Shown: positions 1-9,893, counted from the first letter of the stretch. The stretch: 64,000 bases of DNA from Aurantiacibacter atlanticus (GCF_001077815.2 NZ_CP011310.1:2728001-2792000), one strand, 5' to 3'. A program made the numbers and translations. The notes: generated by a model not told the origin, from the letters alone.

Positions 1-1
1 C

Positions 2-562
2 CTGCACAAGCTTTTCGCCCTGCGCGCAGTGCTTATTGCCGCCGCTGTATTGCTGGTGTTTCTGGTCGGTGGGCAGATACTTCTGGAGGCATTGGGCCTT
101 CGGCTCGGCTCTTTTCAGATTGCCGGGGGTATCATTCTCTTTCTCTTCGCGATGACGATGATCTTCGGAGAATCCAAGGCGCAGATTGAAATCGCAGAGG
201 CCCGGAAGGACGAGGATGACGAGCATCTGTCGCAAGCGGTCTTTCCGCTGGCAATGCCGTCAATCGCCTCGCCCGGTGCCATGCTCGCCCTCGTCATCCT
301 GACAGAAAACAGCTCAAATTCATGGAGCGAGCAGGCGGTCACCGCAGGGCTGCTTCTCGTCGTGCTCGCAATTACGCTGCTGCTGCTGCTTGCAGCCAGC
401 CTCATTCACCGTGTCATCGGCGATACAGGCACCTCTGTCATTTCGCGCATCATGGGTATCATCCTTGCCACGATAGCGATTGATGCAATCTTCGGCGGCT
501 TTGATGCGCTGGGCATATTGGAACTGACACCATCAGCCAGCCCCGGCACACTGGTGTCCTGA
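2..562 (+). CDS. MarC family inner-membrane protein, 5' partial
   Basis: The reading frame is open from base 2, so the gene begins before the window. The visible part has hydrophobic segments typical of the six-helix MarC/UPF0056 family, including an AGGIILF segment and a conserved FPLAMPSIASPGA stretch just after a short charged loop. MarC proteins are integral inner-membrane proteins of uncertain function; the old antibiotic-resistance name is not reliable. It converges on hslU, with 20 bases between the stop codons. Confidence 0.8.
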   Translation: MHKLFALRAVLIAAAVLLVFLVGGQILLEALGLRLGSFQIAGGIILFLFAMTMIFGESKAQIEIAEARKDEDDEHLSQAVFPLAMPSIASPGAMLALVILTENSSNSWSEQAVTAGLLLVVLAITLLLLLAASLIHRVIGDTGTSVISRIMGIILATIAIDAIFGGFDALGILELTPSASPGTLVS

Positions 563-582
563 AACGAAGACCCAGCGGCTGT

Positions 583-1881
583 CTACAAGATATATTTCGA
601 CAGGTCGGCGTCACCTGCCAATTCACCCAGCCGTTCACGCACATAGGCTGCATCAACGCTCACGCATTCACCCTTGCGATCTTCAGCTTCAAAGCTGAGT
701 TCCTCGAACAGTTTTTCCATCACTGTTTGCAGGCGGCGCGCGCCGATATTCTCGACGCTTTCGTTCACCTGTGCCGCGATCCGGGCAACTTCGGTCACGG
801 CATCGCCTGTCATGTCTATGGTCAGCTGTTCAGTGCCCAATAGCTCACGATATTGAGTGACCAGATTGGCCTTCGTTTCGGACAGGATGCGGACAAAATC
901 CTCCTCTGTCAGCGAGCGCAGCTCAACACGGATCGGCAGACGGCCCTGCAATTCGGGCAGCATGTCGGATGGCTTGGCCACGTGAAATGCACCGCTGGCG
1001 ATGAAGAGCACATGGTCCGTTTTCATCGGACCATATTTTGTGGCAACCGTGGTGCCTTCAATCAATGGCAGAAGGTCCCGCTGCACGCCTTCGCGGCTGA
1101 CGGAGGCGCCGCGCCCATCACTAACCGCGATCTTGTCCACTTCGTCCAGAAAGACGATACCATTGGTCTCTGCATTGGCGAGTGCCACGCGGGCGACATC
1201 GTCCTGGTCCATCCGCCTTTCGGCTTCTTCGTCCACTAGCTTGTCCCAGGCATCGGGGACCTTGAGTTTCTGTCGCTTCTTGGGCGGGCCGCCGAAGGCC
1301 TTGCCCATCATCTCGGAAAGATTGATCATGGTCGCGCCGCCGCCCATGCCGGGGATATCCATCTGCATGCCCGATTGCTCGGCCACTTCGATTTCCACCT
1401 CGGTATCATTCATGGAATCTTCGGTAATCCGCTGGCGAAAGCTCTGGCGCGTTGCCTCACTGGCGTTCTGGCCGACCAGCGCATCAAGCAGGCGTTCCAT
1501 CGCCGCTTCGCTGGCCGCTTCGCGCACTACATCGCGGCGGCGGTCCTTCTCCAGCCGGATTGCCTCTTCCACCAGATCACGGGCAATCTGTTCGACATCG
1601 CGCCCAACATAACCGACCTCGGTAAATTTCGTGGCTTCCACCTTGACGAAAGGTGCCTCGGCCAACTTGGCCAGGCGGCGGCTGATTTCCGTCTTGCCGC
1701 AGCCGGTCGGGCCTATCATGAGAATGTTCTTGGGCGTTACCTCATCGCGCAAATCAGATGCGAGACGCTGGCGCCTCCAACGATTGCGCAGGGCCACGGC
1801 CACGGCGCGCTTCGCTTCTTTCTGGCCAATAATGTGTTCGTCGAGTGCGGCGACAATCGCCTTGGGGGTAAGATGATCCAT
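583..1881 (-). CDS. hslU: HslU, ATPase subunit of the HslUV protease
   Basis: A 432-residue AAA+ unfoldase that feeds substrates to the HslV peptidase. The N-terminus carries the family block [21 protein letters not shown]. Walker A is GPTGCGKTE and Walker B is [10 protein letters not shown]. The family I domain lies between them. The C-terminal sensor-2 region ([12 protein letters not shown]) and the tail ending DLSKYIL match HslU. It lies downstream of hslV on the same strand, but 329 bases separate them, more than in the usual compact hslVU operon. Confidence 0.97.
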   Translation of the reverse strand: MDHLTPKAIVAALDEHIIGQKEAKRAVAVALRNRWRRQRLASDLRDEVTPKNILMIGPTGCGKTEISRRLAKLAEAPFVKVEATKFTEVGYVGRDVEQIARDLVEEAIRLEKDRRRDVVREAASEAAMERLLDALVGQNASEATRQSFRQRITEDSMNDTEVEIEVAEQSGMQMDIPGMGGGATMINLSEMMGKAFGGPPKKRQKLKVPDAWDKLVDEEAERRMDQDDVARVALANAETNGIVFLDEVDKIAVSDGRGASVSREGVQRDLLPLIEGTTVATKYGPMKTDHVLFIASGAFHVAKPSDMLPELQGRLPIRVELRSLTEEDFVRILSETKANLVTQYRELLGTEQLTIDMTGDAVTEVARIAAQVNESVENIGARRLQTVMEKLFEELSFEAEDRKGECVSVDAAYVRERLGELAGDADLSKYIL

Positions 1882-1978
1882 GAACGCTTTCTATTCGGTC
1901 AAAGGGCCGGATGGGTCGATTGTGCGTGTGCCCAATCATTTGGCGAGCCTGGCCACTGGTTCAAGCCCCGAAAGCAGC

Positions 1979-2167
1979 TCAGACACCCGATTGCTGTGAC
2001 AAGATGTCGCCATGATGCGTCACACCCAGCCATATATTCAGCCAGCGGGTCATCGCCCTTTCAACATGGGCAAAGAACAGCCAGCTCAACGCAGCAGTCC
2101 CCGCGAAGGCGCTGAGCAAATAGGCCCACGCGCAGCCGACATAATGGGCTTTCGCAAATACCCACAT
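1979..2167 (-). pseudogene. Short hydrophobic ORF between hslV and hslU, possible membrane-protein remnant
   Basis: The 329-base gap between hslV and hslU holds only this 62-codon ORF. It encodes one or two hydrophobic segments (AYLLSAFAGTAALSWLFF) followed by HVERAMTRW. That resembles the last helix and VErP-like tail of acyltransferase-3 proteins, but the match is weak and the rest of such a gene is absent. It may be a decayed fragment or a chance ORF. Confidence 0.25.
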
Positions 2168-2210
2168 CCACGCATGAGCGATCCGGCTGCAAGGTCCAGC
2201 GCGAGTGGCT

Positions 2211-2771
2211 TCAGACTGTTTCGAGCGTTACATTACCATTGGTGAAAACACAGATATCGGCGGCCACTTTCATTGCGTTTGTCGCGATGACTTCCGCATC
2301 GCTTTCATAATCCGCAATCGCGCGGGCGGCCGCAAGCGCGTAATTGCCGCCTGAACCGATGGCCGCAATTCCCGCTTCCGGTTCCAGCACATCGCCATTG
2401 CCCGTCAACACCAGCATCACTTCTGCATCGGCTACGATCATCAAGGCTTCAAGATTGCGAAGATATTTGTCGGTGCGCCAGTCCTTGGCCAGTTCCACCG
2501 CCGCGCGCAGCAATTGCCCGCTATATTGCTCCAACTTGCGTTCCAGCCGTTCAAACAGGGTGAAGGCATCTGCGGTCGCCCCGGCGAACCCGGCCACCAC
2601 CTTGCCATCTTCCCCGATGCGGCGAACCTTGCGCGCATTGGGCTTCATGACCGTATTGCCCATGGAAACCTGACCATCGCCCGCGATAACGGTCTTGCCG
2701 TCGCGTTTGACGCCGATGATTGTCGTGCCGTGCCACTGGATAAGGCCGTGGCTTGCCCTGTCATCTGTCAT
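2211..2771 (-). CDS. hslV: HslV, peptidase subunit of the HslUV protease
   Basis: Proteasome-beta-like threonine peptidase. The chosen ATG gives [21 protein letters not shown]. As in other alphaproteobacterial HslV, a short propeptide is removed before the catalytic Thr in HG-TT. Conserved blocks include [25 protein letters not shown] and [17 protein letters not shown] longer frame opens 36 bases upstream, but the family start is the ATG used here. Expected partner is HslU, encoded downstream. Confidence 0.95.
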   Translation of the reverse strand: MTDDRASHGLIQWHGTTIIGVKRDGKTVIAGDGQVSMGNTVMKPNARKVRRIGEDGKVVAGFAGATADAFTLFERLERKLEQYSGQLLRAAVELAKDWRTDKYLRNLEALMIVADAEVMLVLTGNGDVLEPEAGIAAIGSGGNYALAAARAIADYESDAEVIATNAMKVAADICVFTNGNVTLETV

Positions 2772-2779
2772 GCTGGCCG

Positions 2780-2808
2780 ATATGGGCAAGACGCACGCCC
2801 GCTTCAAG
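2780..2808 (-). promoter_or_regulatory. Candidate RpoH (heat-shock) promoter of hslV
   Basis: On the minus strand CTTGAA is followed after 16 bases by CCCATAT, close to the sigma-32 pattern CTTGAA-N13-17-CCCATNT. hslVU is a classic RpoH target. The -10 element ends only 8 bases before the hslV ATG, so the transcript would have almost no leader. Confidence 0.5.
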
Positions 2809-2832
2809 CGAAGCTATGCATCCGCCCTTTCA

Positions 2833-3294
2833 TCAGGGACCCGTGGGCGCGCCCGTACCGACCGTGCCGATATTGCCAAACAGGTCTTCCAGGAAGCCGC
2901 GTTCGCGGCCCAGCGTAGGCGTCGCATCACTCTCAGGATCAATCCGCGCTACCTGGTCTATTCCACTGCGGGTAGTAGAGCTGACATTGCCCGCAGCATC
3001 GAAATGCACGGCAATCACATTGTGTTGATCAATGCGCGGCTGACGGAAAGGAGCCTGTTGAGTCCGGCTGGTGACATAATACCACACCGGATCGCCGAAC
3101 TGGCTGACCATGGTGGGCTGGCCAAGTGTGCCGCGAACCGATTGCTGATTGTCCAGTCCCGGCTGTACCGAAGCGACCAGTGTTTCATCCAGAATATATC
3201 CGCGGTGATTGGTGATCGACGAACAACCCGCCATCGCCCCGGTGAGCGAAATGCCCAGCCCTGCCAGCGCCGCTATCCGCACGATCGAAACCAT
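2833..3294 (-). CDS. bamE: BamE-like outer-membrane assembly lipoprotein
   Basis: SmpA/OmlA (BamE) domain protein of about 153 residues. The start is placed at MVSIVRIAALAG because it gives a clean lipoprotein signal ending in the lipobox GAMAGC. The longer in-frame start 14 codons upstream would spoil it. The body has the family pattern RGYILDETLVASVQPGLDNQQSV, then LGQPT and GDPVWYYVTSR. BamE is a lipoprotein of the beta-barrel assembly machine at the inner face of the outer membrane. It is transcribed divergently from the bc1 chaperone gene. Confidence 0.88.
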   Translation of the reverse strand: MVSIVRIAALAGLGISLTGAMAGCSSITNHRGYILDETLVASVQPGLDNQQSVRGTLGQPTMVSQFGDPVWYYVTSRTQQAPFRQPRIDQHNVIAVHFDAAGNVSSTTRSGIDQVARIDPESDATPTLGRERGFLEDLFGNIGTVGTGAPTGP

Positions 3295-3462
3295 AGTTAG
3301 GAACCCTTCGAAATTCACATGAAACCACCGGGACATGCCCTTGCGCGATTGCCTCGGCGCAGGCTGACCCTATATCAGCGGCAAGCCTTAGGGTAGCCTG
3401 CACGCAGGTGCAACGCGTTGCTGTGGGTGATCCATTGAACTTGCCATTAACAAGGGGCTGCC

Positions 3463-3978
3463 ATGTCGATTTTCAAACGCCTTCTGCGCAGGCGCGAACA
3501 CACCGAATTACGCCCGCTTTGGCACTCCACTGTCGCTACCAGCCGGGAGGAGGACTGGTATCTGGATTGTCTTGTGGAGGATACGCTCGATGGCCGCTTC
3601 GATATGATTTCGCTGGTCCTATCGCTGGTACTTCTACGCATGGAACAAAGCGAAAGGCTCGGCCCCAAGACCGGACAGCTGACAGAGTTGTTCATTGCCG
3701 ACATGGATCGCCAATTGCGCGATTCGGGTGTGGGCGATCTCAGGGTGGGCAAGAATATGGGCAAGTTGATGAGCGCGCTGGGCGGACGGTTGGGCAGTTT
3801 GCGTAGCGCCCTGGCCAATCCCGAAGATGCCGAACTGGCTGAAGTGCTGGCGCGCAATATGCGGCTGACGGATGAAGATTCCCCACCGCTCGCGCTCGCC
3901 GCTCGCGCGCGTGCGCTGAACACAGATCTTGCCGAGGTGAGCGATGATGCGCTTCTTGCCGGGACGTTGCGCCCGTGA
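3463..3978 (+). CDS. Ubiquinol-cytochrome c chaperone family (CBP3-like)
   Basis: A 171-residue protein matching the ubiquinol-cytochrome c chaperone domain: LWHSTVATSREEDWYLDCLVEDTLDGRFDMISLVLSL, then MDRQLRDSGVGDL and KNMGKLMSALGGRLG. The eukaryotic homologue Cbp3 helps cytochrome b and complex III assembly; in bacteria a similar role is inferred. Its stop overlaps the next start (GTGA), so it is probably co-transcribed and coupled with the DUF177 gene. Confidence 0.85.
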   Translation: MSIFKRLLRRREHTELRPLWHSTVATSREEDWYLDCLVEDTLDGRFDMISLVLSLVLLRMEQSERLGPKTGQLTELFIADMDRQLRDSGVGDLRVGKNMGKLMSALGGRLGSLRSALANPEDAELAEVLARNMRLTDEDSPPLALAARARALNTDLAEVSDDALLAGTLRP

Positions 3979-4499
3979 GTGACGCGATTGAGTTCTCCCG
4001 CCCGTTCGACCTGCGCGGAATAACGGTTCGCCCTGTTCACATTGAAGCCGAGGAGGCAGAACGAGAAGCACTTGCCCGCCGTTTCAGCCTTGTATCCATA
4101 GGTAGGCTGGAAGCTGAACTGACTATAGAAGCAGAAGGCGACAGGATCAGTGCAAAAGGCAAGATGCATGCCAAGATTGTGCAAAGCTGCGCAGTATCGG
4201 GCAATGATCTACCCGGCGAATTCCACGAAGATATCGCCCTCCACTTCGTCCCGGCGGAAACGCTGGAAGTCAGTGAACCCGATACCGAGATAGAGCTGGA
4301 GGCCGAGGATCTGGACGAGATTGGCTATAGCGGCAGCAGCATCGATCTGGGCGAAGCTGTCGCGCAAAGCCTTGCGCTGACGATTAATCCTTATGCAGAA
4401 GGGCCGGACGCCGATGCTTTCAGACGCGAACAGGGGCTGCTGGAACAGGATTCGAGCGGCCCGCTGGCAGAGGCGCTCAAGGGGTTACTAAAGGAATAA
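3975..4499 (+). CDS. DUF177 / YceD family protein
   Basis: A 174-residue protein starting at GTG inside the preceding stop. It has the DUF177 layout: SCAVSGNDLPGEFHEDIALHFVP in the middle, then an acidic EIELEAEDLDEIGYSGSSIDLGEAVAQSLALTINPYA block. In E. coli YceD lies before rpmF and influences 23S rRNA in several bacteria. Here no rpmF or plsX follows; ssb converges from the other side. Confidence 0.85.
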   Translation: MSDAIEFSRPFDLRGITVRPVHIEAEEAEREALARRFSLVSIGRLEAELTIEAEGDRISAKGKMHAKIVQSCAVSGNDLPGEFHEDIALHFVPAETLEVSEPDTEIELEAEDLDEIGYSGSSIDLGEAVAQSLALTINPYAEGPDADAFRREQGLLEQDSSGPLAEALKGLLKE

Positions 4500-4624
4500 C
4501 CCGCTTGCCCGAAACGCCATCGACGCGAAAACGAGCGCTTCCTTCACCGGAAACGCTCGTCTGATCGAATGCTGCAAAATCCATTCGCGCAATGCCAGAG
4601 AGCATCGCCATTGACCAAAGGTGG

Positions 4625-5143
4625 TCAGAACGGAATGTCATCATCCAGATCGTCATAGTTGGAGCCGCCGCCCGCACCGCCTGATGCGCCGCCCGAACCG
4701 CCCGACGATCCGCCGCCTTGGTCCCAGCCACCTGAAGACTGGCCTCCGCCGCCGCCATAACCGCCACGCTGGCCGCCACCGCCACCGCTATCGCTGCGAC
4801 CGTCCAACATTGTCAGAGTGCCGTTGAAGCCGCGCAGGACGATTTCAGTTGAGTAGCGATCCTGCCCCTGCTGATCCTGCCATTTGCGCGTCTGCAGTTG
4901 ACCCTCGATAAATACCTTTGCGCCCTTCTTCAGGTAGTTTTCGACCACGTTGACCAGACCTTCGGAGAAGATGGCGACCGTGTGCCATTCGGTGCGTTCC
5001 TGCCGCTGCCCGTCACGATCCTTCCATGTTTCACTGGTGGCGATGCGCAAATTTGCCACCTTGCCGCCGTTTTGAAAGCTGCGGATTTCCGGATCGGCAC
5101 CCAGGTTTCCGATAAGCATGACTTTATTGAGGCTGCCGGCCAT
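4625..5143 (-). CDS. ssb: Single-stranded DNA-binding protein
   Basis: A 172-residue SSB. The N-terminal OB fold starts [19 protein letters not shown] and runs to about residue 110. It is followed by a Gly/Ser/Gln-rich disordered linker and the acidic tip DDDIPF, which binds repair and replication partners. Length and layout are normal for the family. Confidence 0.97.
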   Translation of the reverse strand: MAGSLNKVMLIGNLGADPEIRSFQNGGKVANLRIATSETWKDRDGQRQERTEWHTVAIFSEGLVNVVENYLKKGAKVFIEGQLQTRKWQDQQGQDRYSTEIVLRGFNGTLTMLDGRSDSGGGGGQRGGYGGGGGQSSGGWDQGGGSSGGSGGASGGAGGGSNYDDLDDDIPF

Positions 5144-5272
5144 TTCTCAATTTCCCTCTAGCGATTTCTATCGGGCTTATCGAAGGGTCGGGCGAGTCGC
5201 CACCCCTTCGCCCCATGGCTGTCCACAATGGCAATGCTGATGCGTGCGAAAAGCTGTCGCAACGCCCAGCTT

Positions 5273-7120
5273 CTACAAGCCCAGAGCCACCGCGCTCCAA
5301 TAGGTTATCCCTGCGAACAGATAAGCCAGGCCAAACAGATAGGCCAACATGAAGGCGGGCCATTTCCAGCCATTCGTCTCCCGGCGGGCAACTGCGATGG
5401 TGGAAAGGCATTGGGGTGCAAAGACGAACCATGCGAGGAATGCGAGCGCCGTTGGCAAGGTCCAGCCTGCCTGCAGGCGCGGGATCAGGCGGTTCGCCTC
5501 TTCCTCTTCATCATCGGAATCAACGGCATAGGTGGTAGCGAGCGCGGACACGGCGACTTCGCGCGCAGCCATTGCTGGGATCAGCGCAAGGCTGATTTCG
5601 CGGTTAAACCCGATGGGCGCCATTACCGTATGCAGACCGTCGGCAACATGGCCGGCAATACTTGCATCAAGCTGACTTTCCCCCGCTTCAGCCTTGGGAA
5701 AGCTCAATAACACCCACAGGGCGATCGTGGCAGCAAAGATGATCGTGCCAGCGCGGCGCAAAAAGACCCATGCGCGTTGCCACAGGCCGATGGCAAGATC
5801 GCGCAGCGGCGGCATCTGATAGCGCGGCAATTCCATGATGAACCCGCTTTCGCCGCCCTTGGTAACGGTGCGCCGAAGCACCAGTGCGACCAGCATCGCG
5901 CCGATAATGCCCGAAACATACAGCGCGAACAGCACCAGCCCCTGCAGCCCGATTCCCGGCCCTACAGTGGTCGACGGTATAAATGCTGCAATGATCACAG
6001 CATAGACTGGCAACCGCGCCGAACAGGTCATCATGGGAGCGATGAGGATCGTCGTCAGCCGATCTTTCGGATCAGCGATCGCGCGGGTCGCCATGATACC
6101 GGGAATGGCGCAGGCAAAACTGGACAGAAGCGGAATGAAACTACGACCGGACAGGCCCACGGCCGCCATCATTCTATCCATGATGAAGGCCGCGCGAGCC
6201 ATATAGCCAGATTGCTCCATCGCGAGGATAAAGGCGAACAGGATGACGATCTGCGGCAGGAAAACCACCACGCTGCCGACACCTGTCAGCACGCCTTCTG
6301 TCAGGAAATCACGAATTATGCCCTCGGGCAGCGCGGATTGTGCCAGCCCGATTAGCACACCAATGCCAGCGTCCAGCGCATCTGCAAAAGGCGTGGCCCA
6401 GGCGAATACTGCCTGAAAGATGACGAAGAGCAGTGCAAACAGAATCGGCGGGCCAAACCACCGGTGCAGCAATATCTTGTCGAGATGCGTGTGCAGACGG
6501 TGTTCGGGACTTTCAGAAAGGATCGCGCCCTTGGCGATATTGCGCGCTGACAGCCGCCGCTCCGGCAGTGTTAGTGCGCTGACTTCATGTCGCGCCGACA
6601 GATCTTGGTCATGCGCGCCCGACATCGCTTCTATCAGCGCTTCCAGTCCGCGCTTGCGCACTGCCACGGTGGAGACCACCGGAACGCCCAGTGATGCAGC
6701 CAGCGCCTCCGGGTCGATAGCCAGACCGTCACGTTCAGCAAGATCGATCATATTGAGCGCAACCACCGTCGGGCGACCCAATGCTATGACTTCCTGCGCA
6801 AAAACCAGATGCTGCTGAAGATTGGCGGCATCAATCACCACCACAAGCATTTCCGGCGTCGCTTCGCCGGGAAATTCGCCCAGCACGACCTGCCGGGTCA
6901 CTACTTCATCCGGGCTGGCAGCATCAAGCGAATAGGAGCCGGGCAAGTCGATCAGCTCAATCGGCTCTCCACTCGACAATGCCATGCGGCCGCTTTTTCG
7001 TTCTACTGTCACGCCGGGATAATTGGCTATTTTCTGTCGCGCGCCGGTCAGCGCGTTGAACAGCGCGCTTTTGCCCGCATTGGGGTTGCCGACCAGTGCA
7101 GCAGTGCGCATCAGAGTCAT
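5273..7120 (-). CDS. feoB: Ferrous iron transporter FeoB
   Basis: A 615-residue inner-membrane Fe(II) transporter with an N-terminal G-protein domain. G1 is GNPNAGKS (about residues 11-18) and G3 is DLPGSYSLDA. The C-terminal half has the Gate motifs, including PLLSSFACAIPGIMATR and MTCSARLPVYAVII. An acidic DSDDEEEEANR loop lies before the last helices. The ATG at 7120 overlaps the feoA stop (ATGA); MRTAALVG at 7111 is a possible alternative start. Confidence 0.96.
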   Translation of the reverse strand: MTLMRTAALVGNPNAGKSALFNALTGARQKIANYPGVTVERKSGRMALSSGEPIELIDLPGSYSLDAASPDEVVTRQVVLGEFPGEATPEMLVVVIDAANLQQHLVFAQEVIALGRPTVVALNMIDLAERDGLAIDPEALAASLGVPVVSTVAVRKRGLEALIEAMSGAHDQDLSARHEVSALTLPERRLSARNIAKGAILSESPEHRLHTHLDKILLHRWFGPPILFALLFVIFQAVFAWATPFADALDAGIGVLIGLAQSALPEGIIRDFLTEGVLTGVGSVVVFLPQIVILFAFILAMEQSGYMARAAFIMDRMMAAVGLSGRSFIPLLSSFACAIPGIMATRAIADPKDRLTTILIAPMMTCSARLPVYAVIIAAFIPSTTVGPGIGLQGLVLFALYVSGIIGAMLVALVLRRTVTKGGESGFIMELPRYQMPPLRDLAIGLWQRAWVFLRRAGTIIFAATIALWVLLSFPKAEAGESQLDASIAGHVADGLHTVMAPIGFNREISLALIPAMAAREVAVSALATTYAVDSDDEEEEANRLIPRLQAGWTLPTALAFLAWFVFAPQCLSTIAVARRETNGWKWPAFMLAYLFGLAYLFAGITYWSAVALGL

Positions 7121-7431
7121 ATGATACGCACCCTCATCGCTTTGGCATGGCCGCGGCGAATCGCTACGACAGTCCGCCCGATAACCAGCGCAATCGGGTC
7201 CTTGCCAAAAAACACCCCGCGATGGGCAATCGCCACACGTGATCCTTCATCAAGGCCCAGCGCCCGCAGCCGCTTTCCCTCATCGGGCGCAAGCACGCTC
7301 CAATCGACGGAGAGTATTTCTGCACGCACAAGTGGCGCAAGATTATCAAGCGTGTCAGTATCTGTCGAAATATCGGAAGAGGGGTGGTGTATCACACAAG
7401 GGCTCGTGCCAGAGCTGCTGGCTTTTTGCAA
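7117..7431 (-). CDS. feoA: FeoA, SH3-like partner of FeoB
   Basis: A small (about 104 residues) FeoA domain protein. The recognisable part runs from about residue 40: PDEGKRLRALGLDEGSRVAIAHRG, then IALVIGRTVVAIRRGHAKAMRV. The first 30 residues are less typical, so the true start could be at the GTG 12 codons further in. It is coupled to feoB by a 4-base overlap. FeoA is needed for FeoB activity. Confidence 0.88.
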   Translation of the reverse strand: MQKASSSGTSPCVIHHPSSDISTDTDTLDNLAPLVRAEILSVDWSVLAPDEGKRLRALGLDEGSRVAIAHRGVFFGKDPIALVIGRTVVAIRRGHAKAMRVRII

Positions 7432-7455
7432 TCGCTTCGCAATAGTGAGTAGCGA

Positions 7456-8142
7456 TTAATTCTGCGGGTAGCGCAACCGGCCAAGGAAACGCGCGACACT
7501 AAAATGCTCACGCTCGCGGCCTAGCAATTGCGCCTTGGCCTTTTCGAACTTCATCACGCCTTCGATGCGCCGATCCAGAAATGCGCGAGTCTCTACCTTG
7601 TCGTCGCTGTCATCGTTTTTCCAGATCGCCAGAGTTGCCCCATAAATTGACGCAAGGATCGCACGCTTGGAGTAGTGATTGTAGTCAGTGGAAATATCAC
7701 CAGCCAGCCGCCACATTTTATCCGCGCTTGACCAGCCCTGCCGCAGCGCAGCGGGGACGTTCATCGGCATCGCCTGAATTGCCATCGCCCGAGACAGCGA
7801 TTCTTCCAGACCGGCGATAGCTTCAAGGCGGAACCAGACCAGCGTGGCAATACGCTGTCGGATTGGCAAATTGCCCAGTCGCCCGTCGGCAAATTCAGCT
7901 TCCATCCGCGCATCGACAGATGCCACCCATGCATCAATCATGCCTATAGCGCGGCCTTGCAAACCCTTTGCGGGAAAGGCGAGCTTCGCCACTGCAAAAT
8001 CAGCACCAAGGGTCTGCGCTGCAGCTTCCAGTGCCGCTTCGCTCCAGCCATCAAACATGGCCGACAGCGCAATCTGCGGGGCGAGCGCAATGCGCAACTC
8101 ATCAAGCGTCAGATCCGCTATAGCTGCACCAGTTTCAGCCAT
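7456..8142 (-). CDS. COQ9 family protein (ubiquinone biosynthesis accessory)
   Basis: A 228-residue COQ9-type protein with a TetR-like fold. Features are DELRIALAPQIALSAMFDGWSEAALEAAA near the N-terminus and WRLAGDISTDYNHYSKRAILASIYGATLAIWKND near the C-terminus, the lipid-binding helix region of the family. COQ9 presents ubiquinone precursors to the hydroxylase COQ7. Its start overlaps the upstream ankyrin gene by one base (TGATG). Confidence 0.88.
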   Translation of the reverse strand: MAETGAAIADLTLDELRIALAPQIALSAMFDGWSEAALEAAAQTLGADFAVAKLAFPAKGLQGRAIGMIDAWVASVDARMEAEFADGRLGNLPIRQRIATLVWFRLEAIAGLEESLSRAMAIQAMPMNVPAALRQGWSSADKMWRLAGDISTDYNHYSKRAILASIYGATLAIWKNDDSDDKVETRAFLDRRIEGVMKFEKAKAQLLGREREHFSVARFLGRLRYPQN

Positions 8143-8762
8143 CAGAACTCAGGGCCGTAAAGCCGGCCACCATTATTGCTGTCATTGCCTTGTTCATTGG
8201 CGTTGATGGCAGTCATGATGCGGGGCGGAGCGCCCGGTTGCCGCGCGTAATCGCGCGCGCTGCGCCCGGTGTTATCCGTGCGGTCAGGATTGGCGCCGCC
8301 GGCCAGAAGGATTTCAATCAGCTCGATATTGCGCGCATGGACAGCCGAGATCAGCGGAGTTTCCCCTGTCTGATTGGCAATATCGACTTGCGCGCCGTGA
8401 CTGAGCAATGCCTCAGCCCCTTCGCCAAAGCCGATTTCCGTCGCGATGATCAGCGGCGTGCGCCCGCGATTGTCGGCAATGTTAGGATTGGCACCTTCCT
8501 GCAGCAACCAGCGTGTCCATGTAACGTCGCGACGGGCGATGACGATGTGAAGTCCGGTCTCCCCACTGGTGATATCGCGCGAGTTGACCACAGTGGAGCC
8601 GGGCTCTCTCAGCAAATCGGTCGCCTCAGTGCCTTTGCGCTCCTTCACCGCTTCAAGAAACTGGTAGCCTTCGGAATATCCCTGCGCTGCAGCGGGAGCG
8701 GAAAAAACCAATGTGCAACCGACAATGGCCATGATGATATTGCGAAAAGCGACGAGGGCCAC
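8142..8762 (-). CDS. Exported ankyrin-repeat protein
   Basis: A 206-residue protein starting at GTG with AGGAG upstream. A signal peptide ends near SAPAAAQG. It has three or four ankyrin repeats from about residue 60 to 185, with canonical units such as GETGLHIVIARRD, NIADNRGRTPLIIATE and NQTGETPLISAVHARN. It is probably periplasmic and mediates protein contacts; no partner is evident. It overlaps the COQ9 gene by one base. Confidence 0.82.
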   Translation of the reverse strand: MALVAFRNIIMAIVGCTLVFSAPAAAQGYSEGYQFLEAVKERKGTEATDLLREPGSTVVNSRDITSGETGLHIVIARRDVTWTRWLLQEGANPNIADNRGRTPLIIATEIGFGEGAEALLSHGAQVDIANQTGETPLISAVHARNIELIEILLAGGANPDRTDNTGRSARDYARQPGAPPRIMTAINANEQGNDSNNGGRLYGPEF

Positions 8763-8859
8763 CCCATTCTCCTGTTCTGTAGATTTTGGCGCAAAAGCCC
8801 CTGCGAGTTTGTCTGCGCACCTTGCTTACATGGCGTTAGCAGAGCATGAACGTTTCGTC

Positions 8860-9462
8860 ATGTCTGCCAATTTCAAGCTGTTCGCCAGTCTTTTTGCACC
8901 GCTTCTCCTAGCCGCGTGCGGAAATGCCCCCTCTGATAACCCCATGCCTGCGCCCCCCCTGTATGATTCAGCTGTGGTCGGCGGATTCGACCTAGTGGAT
9001 ACACAAGGCAAGCAAGTCCTTGACAGCGATTTTGCCGGAAAATATCAGATGATATATTTCGGCTATGCCTATTGCCCTGATGTATGCCCCTTTGATGTGC
9101 AGCGCATGATGCAGGGTTACAATCTGTTTACGGCGGAACATCCCGATCTTGCCGGTCAGATCCAGCCGATTTTCATCACCGTAGACCCAGATCGCGACAC
9201 GCCCGACGTCGTGGCCGAATTCACTGCCAATTTTTCCGAAGATCTCATTGGCCTGACCGGCTCGGCTGAGGCTATCGAGGCGGCGGCCGCCAATTATTTC
9301 GCCTATTATGAGAAGCTGGAGGAGAATTCGGAAGGCGGCTATCTGATGGATCATTCACGGTCGGGTTATCTGGTTGATCGCGAAGGACAGCCCATGGCGC
9401 TGCTATCCGTCGAGGATTCGGCGCAGGTCGTTGCAACGGAACTGGAAACATGGGTGCGTTGA
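8860..9462 (+). CDS. SCO1/SenC copper-delivery lipoprotein
   Basis: A thioredoxin-fold protein of 200 residues from the start MSANFKLF, which gives the lipobox LLAAC; the longer frame upstream adds nothing recognisable. Copper ligands are C72 and C76 (CPDVC) and H165 (MDHS). The family helps assemble the CuA centre of cytochrome c oxidase. It overlaps the next gene by 13 bases. Confidence 0.9.
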   Translation: MSANFKLFASLFAPLLLAACGNAPSDNPMPAPPLYDSAVVGGFDLVDTQGKQVLDSDFAGKYQMIYFGYAYCPDVCPFDVQRMMQGYNLFTAEHPDLAGQIQPIFITVDPDRDTPDVVAEFTANFSEDLIGLTGSAEAIEAAAANYFAYYEKLEENSEGGYLMDHSRSGYLVDREGQPMALLSVEDSAQVVATELETWVR

Positions 9463-9893
9463 GGGACCGCTTCTGGGAACTGGAGCTTGATGCGCTGACC
9501 CGCCCGGAATGGGAGGCATTGTGCGATGGTTGCGGGCGCTGTTGCCTGCACAAGCTGGAAGATGATGACACTGGCGAAATCGTGGAAACCAATGTCGCGT
9601 GCAAACTGCTGGATACCGGCACTGCGCAATGCCGCGATTATCGCCACCGCAAGGCTTTCGTACCTGATTGCCTGCGCCTGACACCGCGCCTGGTAAAAGA
9701 AGTGCCGTGGCTTCCCGCCAGCTGCGCCTATCGCCGCCGCGCCGAAGGAAAGCCGCTGCCGGACTGGCATTATCTGCGCACCGGCAGCCGCGATGCTATG
9801 GTTGAGGCGGGTGCATGTGTCGCGGGAAGGTGCATCAGTGAAACGGTCGCGGGGCCGCTTGAACACCATCTTGCCGATTGGGATACGCCGTGA
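9450..9893 (+). CDS. YcgN family cysteine-cluster protein (UPF0260)
   Basis: A 147-residue protein with the family cysteines: LCDGCGRCCLHKLED near the start, then VACKLLDTGTAQCRDYRHRK and DCLRLTP. The cluster suggests metal or iron-sulfur binding; function is not established. It sits between sco1 and the metallopeptidase gene with overlaps on both sides, so the three are probably one transcript. Confidence 0.88.
   Translation: MGALRDRFWELELDALTRPEWEALCDGCGRCCLHKLEDDDTGEIVETNVACKLLDTGTAQCRDYRHRKAFVPDCLRLTPRLVKEVPWLPASCAYRRRAEGKPLPDWHYLRTGSRDAMVEAGACVAGRCISETVAGPLEHHLADWDTP

Noticed and set aside
1001..1612. Long plus-strand ORFs across hslU, and similar ones opposite other genes
   Set aside because: Antisense shadows of well-supported GC-rich genes.
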